A stretch of 64,000 nt of DNA from Chrysomallon squamiferum (taxonomy: Eukaryota > Mollusca > Gastropoda > Neomphalida > Peltospiridae). The translations under genes were made by a program, and so were the position numbers. The notes beneath the pieces are model-generated. The model was not told the DNA's origin and made no database searches. It worked only from the letters and a program-made list of their open reading frames with translations. Where the stretch lies: contig CM022670.1 in NCBI GenBank assembly GCA_012295275.1, forward strand, positions 28,516,881 through 28,580,880, read 5' to 3'. Below are positions 1 through 13,679 of the stretch, in pieces (the stretch's first letter is position 1; each line of letters opens with the position of its first letter).

Positions 1-2244
1 CCAGTATTAGTAATATTAATATCACCATTATTAATGTCACAATATTTACTTCTAATACTACTGCAAAAACTGCATACTGCTAATACTGCCACTGAAATAT
101 TTTCACTGCTGCCTCTTCCAAGACTACTGTTTTCACCTAACAAGAACAGGATTTTGACATTAGCTAAACAAGACACTGCTTAAAGCTTTGTAGTCTGAAG
201 ACATCTAACTCAATTCCTTTTTTCTGTATACATCTGTCAAACAGAGCCTGTCTTCTTGGGCTGCTTCATCATGGTTTAAATACCAACCAGACCATTTCTA
301 CCACTACATCTACCATTTCTTCTACAATATTACAACTACTACCACAACAACTACTACTACAATTACCACAACTACCATTATATATTTACACAAGTACAAC
401 CATTACTACTACTACTACATCACAACTGCTAGTATTACTACTACCACTACTAAAATACCACCACTGTAACTACTAAAATTACCTTAACTATTACTAATGT
501 AAATACAACAACTACAACTGCTACTATTTAACATAATTAATTATAATAGATATGCTGTAGATTTTCAGATTAATTTCCTTCCTTCAAAAGAAATTAAAAT
601 ATTTAAATTATAATATGAATTAAAAATAAAACATAATATGATAATAAATAAACCAAGACAAAAAACCTCTGTAACACTAACAGCCACCAGTCGTTCTTAC
701 CTGAGCATGTTTTTAATAGTTTAGACTGTATCAGTTGTCAATGACCCCATCCCATCACAAAGTACACTATTTTAACCTGTGCTGTAATCCAAGGTAAATG
801 ATATAGCATTGTTCTGTAACTCTCTGAATGTCCGTCTTTGAATTCTGAGACCACAGGTAAACCACTGGAGGCATAAATATGTGTATGTTTGTATGTGTGT
901 TGTTTGTGTATGTGTGTGCATGTGTGTACATGCAGACATCTATCAGTTACACACATACACAAAATTCAGGCATATTTACTGGAGCAATAATAAGACAACC
1001 ATAAATTTTGATTTACTACTGTTATTTATTTATTTAATTTCATTAGATATCCCAGAATAAATATTAAAACAAACAGCATTTGCAGAAAATCTTTATTTAT
1101 TAAAAATATCAATGAAACAGTGATACTACATAACCTTTTATTTTTTAAGTAGATTTTCCTTCTTGGAATTTGTTCTTAAAACAGCTTAACAATACAACTG
1201 TCAATCCTCATTTTTTAATAGCAGTAATAAAGTGCAATTATTATTTTTATTAATATTTAATGTCATATAACTGTTCTTTTTGTAAAATTCATAGATGTTA
1301 TCTGATATACATGTTCATCATGTTTATAAAAAAATAATAATAATAATAATGACAATTACATATTACAAAAAAATATACTTTTATAACAATAATCTGGTAT
1401 AAAAGTGTCTTTAAAATTAAACATTAAATATGATTAATGTTTTATTTTTATATTAATCACCACATTTATAAATGACTCACACAGACAATGCAGTTAACAC
1501 CCAATAGTCACATTTAAATCTAATATAAACTTTTATACCTGGAATTTAACGAGTTTCTCCTCACAGGTAACTTTAGCAGTGTCATTAGACAGGTAAGGAG
1601 GTCAAGGTAGACACATTGTATGTTAAAACACTGTCATTGGCTTTATGGGATTTTAACCACCACTTGACAGAGATCGTAAATTTTCCTCCTTCACTATCCA
1701 TTACCGTGTACAGAAAGCTACAACTGTGGCCATTCAAGTATGTAAAGATTGTTTTAAGAGAGGGTCACCACTGCTATCAAAAAGAGGGTGGTGGTAAATT
1801 TTGGTTGGACAACACACATGCAGTTGACAATATATTTACTGCATACCAAGGGATGAAGGATTTAAATGAATTTTCTTATTAGATTAGTTAAAAATGAAAA
1901 CTATAAAATATTCTTTCAAGATTTATATGAATACAAGAGTGAGAAGGGAAAATCAAGCAAGGGAAAGACAGACAGAAAGGAACAAGGAATAGAAAGAGAC
2001 AGAAGGGTGAATAAGGAAGAAAAAAATATTAATGAAGGATTTAAAGATATTCTATGTATTTATTAAGTTCACTAAACCTTTATCTATAAGAGGCTCGTCT
2101 ATGCTATGCATGGATGTATTTAATTTTACCCTAACACATTCCGTGTAACTTTTGAAAGATTCTAACTGCAAATTCTATGTAAAAATGCCTCTAGTTCTGC
2201 TGTTCAAATATTTCTGTAAGTACATGCTGTCTACACCAAAGGTG

Positions 2245-2420
2245 ACAAGTATCAATGTAATCATTAAATATAACTCATCAGTCTAACCATTAAGTGTAAC
2301 TCGCCAATTTAACCATTAATGTAACATATCAAGGTAACCACTGAATGTAATTCAGAAAAATAACTATTAACTGTAACTCATCAAGATAACCATTAACTTA
2401 ATTCAACAATCTGAGTGTAA
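2245..2420. repeat. Degenerate ~30-bp minisatellite
   Basis: About six diverged units share the pattern 'gtaactcatcaag-taaccattaa', with spacing of about 27-35 bp. The units differ by several substitutions and small indels, so the array is old. Confidence 0.6.
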
Positions 2421-3373
2421 CTAATGTGAAAACATTTCAAACATTTAAATTTTGACACTGGCAGCACACAGTGTTCTGATGCCAATGAAAATAATAAAAT
2501 TAAAAAAATAATAACATTAATAACAAAAATAATCACTGACCCAGACTCTGTAAAATGCAAGTAAATGGAGCATTGGTGAAAATGAATTGAGTGTGTAATT
2601 GATGGATGGGCAGCCATACCATGCATGCATAGCAATTAGCATTCAAGCAGTGCTGAAGAATGTGCAGCACATTATTTCCTTCTCATAGACACTTACCTGA
2701 GGTGCAGAAACAAATTACAGACTGATGTATTTCCCATTAGACCCAGGTCACTGAGGTCAAGACTTGGTGTCGATGGATATTTAACAGAGAAATTTAAAGT
2801 GGTTTTTTTTTTTTTTCATTATTATTGCTCTGCAGTATATACAGTGATGAGGGGAGTGGTAAATGAAGCAGATGACTGCAGTAGTTCAGGGTCTGATCAA
2901 GAATTTCAGAAAAAACAAATCTGTTAATAAAAGAGTGAATAATTTACAAGCTAAAATGGGTTTAATAATAAAGAAATATAGAAATAAAACAATTATAATA
3001 AAAATTCTTAAAACAAGGAGAGGGTGGAAAGCACACTTTGGTTCAAAATGCCCATGAAACTTTTTCAGAAGAACATGATGAATATTCCAAGCTTTTTTTT
3101 CTCTCTTTATATTATCATTTGCCTGTGGTCTATAGAATTGATGAGGGTGTCAAGGAAATAAAGTAGGTGAAAATTGCTACAAATAACTGTGACAATTTGC
3201 TGGTGGTGGAGGGGTTACAAAGGTCAAGTGAGTGGGTTCAAGACTTGGGGTTTCACAACTGAGAAATGTTTAAAGTGCTAGACACATTCAGCTATGAATG
3301 ACATTGTTCCAGTAGACAACTGTTATAATACAGGTGTCTAGGTTGCTACAAAATATTTGGTTAATATTATGTT

Positions 3374-3376
<3 letters not shown>

Positions 3377-3434
<58 letters not shown>
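3377..3434. repeat. (GA)n microsatellite
   Basis: A perfect GA dinucleotide array of 29 units, the first of about eight long AG/CT arrays in the window. Confidence 0.95.
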
Positions 3435-3436
<2 letters not shown>

Positions 3437-5517
3437 TATTTAGAACTCAGAGGCAGACGAAAAACCATTTAATACTGAATAATAAAACAGAGGAAAACAA
3501 GTAAATTTGCCTTAATTGTGATGTAAAAAGTTACTGAATTTAGTCCATTGCACTAACAAGCATTTATATGCTAGTGTTAAATAAATATTGTTTCTTTGGA
3601 GTTTCTCCTACCCCCCTCCACCGGAATTGTCACTTCCTGGATAGTATTAATTTGTTTCTTTATTGTTATACAATGTTTCAAAAACAAATCCTGAATGAAC
3701 TAATACTTTGTTTATGTTTTACAGTTTTTCAATCACCAACAAATTAATTTTTTACAAATAATTTTTTTTTTTTTTTTTTTTTTAAACCGTTTTAGGATAA
3801 TTAAAACTGTGCTTATTTCAGTTGTAGAATAATTCAGAAAAAAACTGAATACCAACTTTACAATTTTTCATACAGAAATTTTTATATAATATAATATATG
3901 TATTTTGTTTAAGTGTTTAAGTTTCAAAAGTGCTGTAGTTCAAAATTATAAATCTCAACTCCTAGGAAAGAGAAGGGAATAAAGAAATTAAAATTAAAAA
4001 AATAATAATAAAGAAATAAAGAAATTATTTCAGGTCTTTTATTGGTAAAAGAAGTAGATGTTCTCTTGAAGTAATGATTCTATATATTATTTCAAACACA
4101 ATTAGTCTAATGTATATATATATATATATAGATATATAAGAACTTATTTTATTTCTTGAATTGAAGTATTCCAATTTTTTTTATGGACAGGTAAAACATG
4201 AATACAGATATTGTACAAAGATAAATATTCTGTACCTTTAATGCACCACTGAGTCATAAATAATAATGACAATACATTATTCGAGAAAAAAATTATCTTT
4301 TAAGTTTATATAACATAATATTAAACTGTTATTTTAAAAAATGACTGGATTAGGTTTACCGATTCTGCAAAATATCATCTTTAAAAAAAAAAAAAAAAAA
4401 AAAGCCAGCCTAAACTCAAGATATTTGTTTATTTACAACATCAACACTATCAGTACCAATAGAAGTAATATGAACAGTTTTATTTTCACACATTGATTTA
4501 TCTCTGTATTCAAATCATACTACTGCCATGTTCATTTGCATTCTTCAAACAAAACATTAAAGAAATCAGTGTCATTGTTCCAAATATTATCAGCACAATT
4601 ACCAACATCATCACACTCATCAACATCATCAGCCGTAACATTATCTGCAACATACAAGGGCTGAAATACACAACTGATTGCTCAGTCCATGACAACTCAA
4701 CCAGTGACCTGGGTGACCATCTCTGAGTTTGATACAAGTTTCACTCATTTGTGCACCTGTATATGGACACATGCAAAATTTTGGGGACAAATTCTTATTA
4801 GTTTTGAAATTATGGTTGATCAAATGTAGAGTCGGTGGTACCATTTTTGGCACTCACAAGAATGTCACTATGTTTCACGCTATTTTTGAAATCTAATAAC
4901 TTTATATATTATAAAGATATTAAGGTGATGTTTGCTGTGTTATGTTTCCATCATTTAATGTTTATAAAATGAATGAAATTTTATCAAAATTGCAGATGCT
5001 TACTCTGGAAATGTTCTGGACGTTGTTTTTGTTTCTTTATATTCTTTTTTTTTGTGTGGAATGACCCTAAAATTGAATTTGCCATGAAAGCAGAAACACT
5101 GGGAGTATGTGACAGAGTATTTTTATTATTAATTAATCCACAAATGTTTGTCACAGGTGGTAATATAACAATATAGCAGGGATGCCTGCTAAATCCTTGA
5201 TTACACGTGTCTTTCTTAATGTGGCCATATATACAATTTTTCACTGTTTTAGATCTTTTCCAGCTTCACATTTTTTACCATTACTACATCTGTGTAAAAT
5301 TGTTGACAGTAGATGACACTTTAAATTGGGGTATTTTAGGCATCATTATTAATAATTATTAGATTTTATCTCTATTTTTAATATCATTTTATTCCAATCA
5401 CTGGACAATTGTCATGGTTTGTTGGTGGGTGCTGGGTGTTCATTTTGAATGAATTTATTTTTATTATTATAATTATATATATATATATTTTAAATACTGT
5501 TATTAAAAAAGTATTCA

Positions 5518-5520
<3 letters not shown>

Positions 5521-5558
<38 letters not shown>
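5521..5558. repeat. (ATT)n microsatellite
   Basis: A pure trinucleotide run of about 12 units. Confidence 0.9.
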
Positions 5559-5559
<1 letters not shown>

Positions 5560-5994
5560 CTGAAATGCAAATTTTTCTTCTTGTGCAAGTTTAATATACT
5601 CTGAACTGAAGATCAAATTCAGTTTGTGTCTTCTGACTGAAGACGGTGATATTAATGGGATGGTCTGACTGACGAAAGCATGGATAATTTTGTTTTTCTA
5701 AAGATGGGGGCAGATGAAAATTTGTTTATTTTTGCTGAATAATTCTATTGATGAATGTATGACAAGTAACGCATAACCTCTGTAATTCAATAACAAATAA
5801 AACTTGTAATAAACACGTGGTCTTTATTTTCATGATTTCTTTACAACTTACAAGTTACACAACCATGCATACCTTCATTTACACGCCCCGAACAATCCAT
5901 TACCACTAATTAATTAGTTAATTAATTATAAGTCATAAAGGAAAAACAAAACAAAACAAAACAAAACAACGGCGATAATAAAACAAAAACTCAC

Positions 5995-6132
5995 CTGTGC
6001 AGTCAAATTAAAAATATCACCAGTGAATGTGTCCCTCTGCGGTTTGCGTACATCCAGGTTGAACAGACAGAGCCTAGCTAACGTAAAGAACGAAGAGTTA
6101 AGCGGCCACACTGCCGATATGGAATTAATCAT
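5995..6132 (-). CDS. Possible first coding exon of an unidentified minus-strand gene
   Basis: The minus strand from 6132 to 5995 opens with ATG, stays open for exactly 46 codons and ends at a good donor (CAG|GTGAGT). Codon composition is richer in G+C than the surroundings. The translation contains the segment FNLDVRKPQRDTFTGD. FNLD followed by a proline-containing stretch faintly recalls the mature N-terminus of integrin alpha chains, but no following exon with the rest of that pattern was found and the leader is not a clear signal peptide. I therefore do not assign a function. It could also be a chance open frame beside a cryptic donor. Confidence 0.35.
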
Positions 6133-6340
6133 AATTCAGATTTTACACGGACAATTTCCATCTGTCACATTATTCAGGAAAATACCTCTTAATTAAACAA
6201 CCACCCAACTGGAAACCACCGTTACTTTTTATTTTGTCAAGTGAAAGTTTGGTGGGAGGTGTCTGGAAGAGCCTCAATTGTCTTTTCTTTCCTCCCGCCA
6301 CCGCTAATGTGATTGGCCGGAGTGACAGGTGGTTGATTTG
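6133..6340 (-). promoter_or_regulatory. Candidate promoter region with CCAAT box (minus strand)
   Basis: This is a locally GC-richer stretch just upstream of the possible minus-strand exon. On the minus strand it holds GGCCAATCAC (ATTGG at 6312-6316 on the plus strand), the form of an NF-Y/CCAAT site, about 180 bases before the ATG. It also has purine-rich leader sequence. No TATA element is obvious at a suitable distance. The call depends on the exon being real. Confidence 0.3.
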
Positions 6341-6593
6341 TTGGACTTACTGCCCACTGGTCACGGTTGTGTATACAGTGATCCACAGCAAACCTGGAAT
6401 GCAGATGGCAGGACACTATATGTCTGTTATCTGTTAAAATATTTAATTTCCAGTTTTGGAGATAATTATTGTTTCCCGACATTACATCATTCTGCATGAC
6501 TGAGCTATAAAATAATTCCTTTATTAATGGTCTGTGAAATATTTTACAGTTCAGAAAGAACGAAAATATATTTTGTTTTTTCTTCTTCATATA

Positions 6594-6627
<34 letters not shown>

Positions 6628-8410
6628 TTATTTTGGGATCAGTTTGAATTATAATATTAGTTTAATTTTAACTGAATTTGTAAGTTTAGAGGATTCTTTG
6701 ATCTGAGACTTTAGCTGAAACCTTTTCCCAATTCATCACTTTGAATTTAACATCTATTACATTTATATAAATAAACAAATTAAAACGATATCAGTCTCTT
6801 TATTTAAATAAATAAATATATAAATAAATAAATAAAATAAATAAATAAATAAATTTAAAAATTTTTAAATCTTGGAAGTTATATACATCACCATAACAAT
6901 ATTTATTTTTTCGGAAATCTTGTAGGTATTATAATGCTCTACACAATCACCCTACCACTGAATTATAGTCTGTTCTAAACAAAAGGTTGATGACATTATA
7001 AAATATTTTACAGATAGTTCCTGGTTTCAGCCTACATTGATAGCTGTGACATTCTGAGGGCTAGAGAAGATATATTGTAAATGTTTTGTTTTTACATGCA
7101 TATAAATAATTATATATGAACAAAATAGTAACAGATTTACATTCCTACATGGGCTCCACACACAAATTTAACAGTTTACAAATTAATACACAAGTATTTC
7201 TCACTAAGAGCAATTTTTTTATAGATTATATTAAATTTATTGCATATGGAATATTAACTGTAATATGTGAAAGACTTACTGATCAAATCCCTTCAACATA
7301 CAAACTGGATAGTTTTTTGTTTATATGTATATGCATGTGTACCTAGATTAAAATATTATATATATATATATATATATATAAAAACAATGGTTTTATTTCT
7401 GTACTTATGATAATTCATCTCAACAGGTTCATTTCTGTTATTTTTAAGGTTGTATTCAAGTTTGTCCAAAGTACATAGCCCTACACAGATGCTATGTGTT
7501 GACTCTAATTTTTTTATTTTTAATTCAGTGTTTTTTGTTGTTGTTTATTTTTTAAGTTTAAAAAAGAAGAAGAAGAAAAGAATACTGTTTCAACATAAGA
7601 GATGCTGCCAGGGTTTAAATTTGATCATCTTCTGCTGTTACAAAACATATTGTAAAGTCTGTTTTACTTTGGGCATGGTTAAAAAATTCAGAAATTCATC
7701 CATCATTATTAATGAGTTGACTGAAAGTATTGACAGAGGTGAAAACCTTACACCATCAGATAAAGTGTAGAAAAAGCTTTAAACAAATTAACAAATAAAT
7801 GAGGCAGTGAAATATTCAACCGTATCGACTTTCAAAACTTATTTTCACTTGGGTAAATTTGAAAGAAAAAGTGGTGTGCAATATGATATTGTATTTAGCA
7901 GACGGCTTATCTGTGGCTTATTGTACAGGTTTCTGTGTAATACAATTAGTATGTGATACTCTACAACCTCCTTATCATCACTTCATTTACTAATTAACAA
8001 GCACTGTGTTTGAAATTTTGTGTCTGTCATAATTATCTGTGGGTTATGTTACCTGACTATCTGAACACTGCATATGGTGTGTACAATCATATGGCACTGG
8101 TACTTAAACCTTGGGTCATGGACTTAGAGATGAGGTATATACTCATTTGGTTATTTCCCCTCACAAACAAAGTTTTGAAATTGGTTTGTTGGGTCTTTAA
8201 AACCTAATTTTTTTTAAAAATTATTATGTTATTATTATTTTTGTTGAAATATTTTCAGATGTTCATTTAAAATGAATGGAAATTAATTTTATACTTTAAC
8301 ACCATTGCAATTTCATAAATTAAAACTATTAATATATAATTTTGAATCAGTTATTTGTTATGTAATGTAATGTAAAGTATTTTCTTCTCTCATTATAAGC
8401 TAATCTTAAT

Positions 8411-8417
8411 TTATATA

Positions 8418-8448
<31 letters not shown>

Positions 8449-8470
8449 GTGTATGTATGTATGTATGTAT
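8411..8470. repeat. (TA)n-(TATG)n compound microsatellite
   Basis: A short TA run passes directly into about 11 TATG/TGTG units. Confidence 0.9.
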
Positions 8471-9056
8471 AATATTGTATGTATATTTTCACAGCAGTTT
8501 ATTGTTATTTTGATTTTTTTTTATTGTATTTATTTTGTTTAATTATTTATATTTTTAAATTCTTATAATAATTCAAAATTATTATTTTCAAAAAAAACAC
8601 AAAAAAAAAACACCACTATTATAATTTTAGGTTAATAATAAAAAGAATATTAAACACTTCAAAATATATTTAAAAAGTAACCAAAAAAAATTTAAAATAA
8701 AACCGTTCAATTTATATTTTCTCTCTTTTCTCTTAGGTATTCCATGAGTTCAATGAAATGAAAATAATTCTGAATGTAACAACGAAAGGTATAAAATCAA
8801 ACACTAGACCAAGGTGATACAGGTACAGTCTATTCTCATATCATTTGTATCTCACCCTTAGAAATTATACATTTTATCTCTGAGGTCAACAATTTGTGTG
8901 AAAAAATATAAGCATTTTTAAACAGTGTTTAAAATTACTATGGACAGTTGTCAGAATTTAAAATATAGCATCTTTCCACATAATTATACTGCTACAGGAT
9001 GTATTAATTCTAAAATCAGATAATAATTATAAACCAAAACAAATTTTATTAATATA

Positions 9057-9165
9057 GCTTTGGGGTAGTCCTGTGGGGTGTATTATTAGTTGCAGGATCA
9101 AACCTGCTCAGTTCTCCAGTATGGCTGTTTCTCCACTTCAGTCTATGTTTCATTATTGCTTCATC
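9057..9165 (+). mobile_element. Possible 3' fragment of a decayed tRNA-derived SINE
   Basis: The segment around 9095-9140 (aaacctgctcagttctccagtatggctg, split here as aaacctgctcagttc + tccagtatggctg) resembles the tail of cephalopod-type SINEs as I recall them, which end with a 'gctccagcatggccgc' motif. The match is partial and from memory, with no clear head or target-site duplication. Confidence 0.25.
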
Positions 9166-10668
9166 AAAAACTGCTTCTCAGTTTTCATCTTCATGGCAAG
9201 GTGCATAGAAAAGATCACTAATATGTAACTTTTTTTTCTTCTTTTTCCCTCATATCACTGTTATACAAGACAAACATCAGAACTCAAACAACAATTATAT
9301 TAATGATAAAATATGTTGATGTGTTTTAATTAAACATTAAATTTTATTTTAATAATTATTTGACCTGTTTCCACTGAAAGCACGTAAAGTATATTTTGGT
9401 ATTTGTATTTTTATTATTATTTTTCTTAATTGTTTTTATTCTAAATGCAGACATTATTATAGAGTAACTAATAATTATGATTGATAATTGTCATAATTTT
9501 TATATATTTTTATTTTATATATACATTACAGAATATCGTTTCTTGTGTTATATTTCTCAAAAACATTTATTTAATGAAAGTTGATGTAGTTTATTCATTT
9601 CATCTCTTGTGCACCTAAACCGATTAGACAGATCTGTCAAACTTGTATATATTTTATATACATATAAATACAAGTACATACATGTCTATCCAATCTACAC
9701 AAACATTTTACGTTTCTATCTTTATAAAAATCTAATGCATTTTAATTTATATTGAATAGTATCTTGACATCTATTAATTACTTTTTGTATATGTGTATGT
9801 GGTTCTGTGTGAGAAAGAGGAATATCACCAAAATGTTGTAACACTATTTTTAAAGATAAAAATTTTGGTGTTTTTCAAGCTACTTCTTTTTTTAAATTCA
9901 CATTTTTCTTTTCATTTTTTAAATTTTAATTTTTTAAGCCTTTTTAAAGATTTCTTTATTTTTTAATTGCAATTATTTTTTTTTCAAGGCATTTTAAAGA
10001 CTAACATTACTGAGTATTACAATTTATTTCTATTAAACCTTCAACTGCCTGTGCATAAAATATTTATTGCATTACTTGTTACCAGACAGGCATAAATAAT
10101 TTACCTCGTATTACCCCAGGTACACATCGTTATGTGGCATGTTGAATGTTCTGTAAAGGTGTTCCCATTAACTGATATTTAATCAGTATTGGCAATGGCC
10201 AGTAAAATATAAATTGATATTTTTGTGTGTTCAGATACCAGATAAAGAAATTAATAATTTAATTATCAGCTGTGTTAGACACTACTAGAACATTAACTGC
10301 TGCAAGTATTTAATATGTCACAGCACTTAGTCATGCAGTATTGATTGTATTTCACAGAAGAGAAGAAAAAATATAAAGATTTTAAAGAATAGTAATTTCG
10401 TGTTTATTGCCCACACATTAACTGTATCACAAAACATTATTATTTGCAAAATTCTGACTAGCAGCATGAGTTATTGATTCGTACTGTAAGAAGTGTAATT
10501 ACAAATGATTGTAAATCAGTTATTCAATTATTGTTATTTAATTGACAAAAATATTGCATTAAAAAATAACAATAGGTATTCCAGGAGCAGTTTAAGAATA
10601 GCTGGTTGATTGCCCTGTAAAAAAAGTGTCAAATTTAATGATGTGTGTATGTGTATATATGCATTTGT

Positions 10669-10669
10669 A

Positions 10670-10701
<32 letters not shown>

Positions 10702-10732
10702 TGTTTTTATATGTAGATAGACAGGTGAAGAG

Positions 10733-10763
<31 letters not shown>

Positions 10764-10826
10764 TGTATGTATGTATAAATGTATATATTTGTATATAATA
10801 CACTTGTGTGTATGAACATGCATTTG

Positions 10827-10854
<28 letters not shown>
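10669..10854. repeat. Compound (AC)n ... (GTAT)n ... (GT)n microsatellite cluster
   Basis: An AC array (10669-10696), a GTAT array (10735-10777) and a GT array (10826-10854) lie within 190 bp. The AC and GT arms are mutually complementary, so the single strand could fold back. Confidence 0.9.
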
Positions 10855-10857
<3 letters not shown>

Positions 10858-12249
10858 CGACCCATGGAATTTGCTTACAGTCATCTATGAGTACATTGTC
10901 ATACTATATCCAGATATACATCACAGCAACTATTTCAGACATGTAACAGTACTGTAATGTATGTAATTCTATGACTATCAGTTGCAAGAAATCTACAGGA
11001 CATACTGTAATAAAGTTTACATCTGCATTCAAAATTTACTTGAGGCCTTGTTAACATAGAATTGACTGGTAATGGAGCTGTTTATTACACAACATTACTC
11101 AGCAGTTGAGCATGAAGAGGGCTACAGTTTCAGAAAACTGGCATAGTTAAACCAAGAGCAAACTGATGATGAAATGATGCTACCAGACAGATATAACAGT
11201 AGACGTAGTTATCTGTTTATGTACATACCACTGTAATATAATCAGATTATTATACATGGTGCTGTGTATATTTTCATATATTTTATTCAGGTGGTGAAAT
11301 GAAAAGATTGAATCCTGTCTATTAAAATTGATTTTGTATGTATGTATGTATGTATATATAAAGTCTTTGTTGAAGTAAACTTTTAGAGGGATGAACAAAA
11401 TACATTTTAGCAAGTATCTTTTTTCTTTCTCAATTTTTACTACTAATAAATTGTGATAATAATAACATTATGAAAACATTCTTAAAGAGGCACTAATGTT
11501 AATATTTTTTTCTTTGTTTTTTTATATAATTTTATATAGCGTTATATTTAAAAAGTCTATTAATATTAGATTGAGGATATCATTTAGTCAGTCCTTTTGA
11601 TTGTTTCATATTTCTGTTTATGAATCATGTCAAAAATCAAAAGCTGGGAGGATGCTTATTTATTCACATTTTTCACACTAGTAACCTCTGGTGGTTAGGA
11701 TTACCAGAGCACTGATCAAAATTTTAGATCATTGTCAGATCATTGTCAGACCCCTCTTTAAAATTCACTGGGTCTGCACCAGTACAGTTTACACAATAAG
11801 CAGTAGGCTGCATTCCTTTCATGTGTCGCTACAAGTCTAATCATCACAGCTGGTTTCTTCTCACATGTACTTTAGTGTGATTTTCATAAAGTGACAGGGT
11901 GACATGTTTCTTGGGTAATGTGACAAATGAACTAGATTCACACTGGGAGGATGTACAGTGCTGGTGGGGGTTTGGTTTAACAGGATGGGGTGAACTGAGG
12001 GTGGGTGGTGTAGGTAACACTTAGACATCCTTATATCATGCCTTTTGTGGATGTCGTGACATCCGACCTCACCAAAGAGTTCTGTCCAAAACATGGCATT
12101 ATTATGATATTTATTATATAGCATGAAAAGTATGGCTAGTATTTTCTGATGGATGTCTAGTTTAGCCCTGTTAGATGAATGGGTGAATACATGTGGTAAA
12201 GATTTTCACAATTTTGAAGATAAATCTTAGTTTTATTATGTGATTGTTA

Positions 12250-12415
12250 AATTAAAATGAGAGATATAGTGAAAATTTGGTTTTGTGATGTGAAAATCTG
12301 ATTGATATATGATAGGAAAATCTTGTTGTATATTGTGAAAATTTGGTTGAAGTATGATGTGAAAATGTGCTTGATGTATGTTCTGATAAAATAAAATTTA
12401 TGAAAATTTGATGAC
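12250..12415. repeat. Degenerate ~36-bp tandem repeat
   Basis: Four or five units share 'tgtgaaaatttggttgatgtatga' in diverged form (split: tgtgaaaattt + ggttgatgtatga). Open frames across it translate as repeated Ser/His-Thr-rich peptides and are a by-product of the repeat. Confidence 0.6.
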
Positions 12416-13229
12416 CATAAGAAAATGATATGTTCTTTTTGATTTTCATCCTTTAATATTGGTTCTCAGAATATGCGATGCATGTTACTTAGTGACAGAA
12501 AAATTTAAATGTTTATGTAAGAGAAAAGTTGGTTGCTAGGAAAATAAAACTTTCTATCTATGTTTTCAAATATCCTGACTTATGTCATTTCCTTTTGGTG
12601 ATTATGAAATTACCAACAACATGTGTGTAATAAAACCCATATGTAATGAGTGTGATACTGAGTTCTGGATGCAGCTGCTCATTAATATATGCCTAAGTTT
12701 AAAATGGGGAGATTAGTTTACAGAATAAACATGGAAATTGCTGTTATTCTCAGACTTTACTAAATTATAAGCAACCTTACTAAAGAAGGATTGTTAACAT
12801 TAAATTTAGAAATGAATATTAAATTCAGAAAAATAATAAACTAAATTAACTAATAATAATAAAATAAAATAAAACAAAGTAAAGCAAAAAAAAAAAACTA
12901 TTAACTAATAAAATAAAGTAAAATAAAAATAAATTTAAAATAAAATAACACTCAAACACACACACACACAAACGTACTTCAACATGTTAAACAACATTAT
13001 GCACTGCTGATAAAAAGCCAAAATCTCTGCCAACAAATTATCACAAATTATAACCAATACACATATGGAAACTGCACACACAGGAAATATTGATGTTAAT
13101 CATGCCACTATAACAGAAAGGTCACAGCCTAATGTATGATAATTTACCATCCTAAGTGCAGTTGGTAACCCATTGCCCTGATGTCTGGTGCTTTGAGGGT
13201 CATACCCTGGTGTTGACTGATATTAAAGA

Positions 13230-13650
13230 AATGACAGGAGAAATGTAAGTTACAATCTGATACTTTTCCATTACTAACACTCTAACACATAAACTTATGT
13301 ATCCTAGTCTAGGATGATACACTGTAGTTTTGAGAGAACAGTATATGATGATTTTCCATAAACTGTGCTTCTAACATTCTAACCTGGGCATCCTAGAGCC
13401 TAGGTTGACACAGAGGTAAAGAGAAAAATGTAGTCAAAATATAACTGTTTTCCTTACCTAACTTCTGACCTGAATGTCCTAGTGCTGGCTCATAGTCGGA
13501 GACAACAAGAGAAACACAAGTTCAATATATAATTGTTTTCCTTAGCTAACTTTCTAACATACTAATCCAAACATTCTAGTGCTGGCACACACAGAGAAGG
13601 ATATAACAAGAAAAATTACACTTTTCTGTTTCTAACACACTAAGCTATGT
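13230..13650. repeat. Degenerate ~100-bp tandem repeat
   Basis: Four diverged units each carry 'ttctaacattctaacctggg', then 'catcctagagcctagg', a dinucleotide-like 'acacag' block, 'gagaaaa' and 'ttttcctta'. They lie near 13265, 13370, 13455 and 13545. The period is roughly 90-105 bp with many substitutions. Confidence 0.6.
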
Positions 13651-13679
13651 CTGTTTTGAACACTAATGAACTGTTGCCT

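Larger units (their letters stand above)
1..5994. other. AT-rich non-coding stretch, no identifiable gene
   Basis: No open frame here has convincing codon character or a recognisable domain. The first 540 bases are a degenerate ACT/ACA trinucleotide-rich tract. The rest is AT-rich DNA with poly-T and poly-A runs, a (GA)n array, an (ATT)n array and a degenerate minisatellite. If the possible minus-strand exon at 5995-6132 is real, this stretch would be its first intron or gene body, but I could not find following exons with confidence. Confidence 0.6.

Noticed and set aside
1616-1882. 88-codon plus-strand open frame
   Set aside because: No recognisable domain, no matched splice sites around it, and composition like the surrounding AT-rich DNA.
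2697-2815. Minus-strand coding-like frame ending at a GTAAGT donor
   Set aside because: Upstream sequence on that strand is a poly-A tract and not a splice acceptor, and a diverged copy of the segment nearby has stops. Not enough to call an exon.
11640-11790. tRNA-Glu-like motif (tggtggttaggatt)
   Set aside because: Only a short D-arm-like match with a chance 6-bp hairpin; no acceptor stem, T arm or full cloverleaf.
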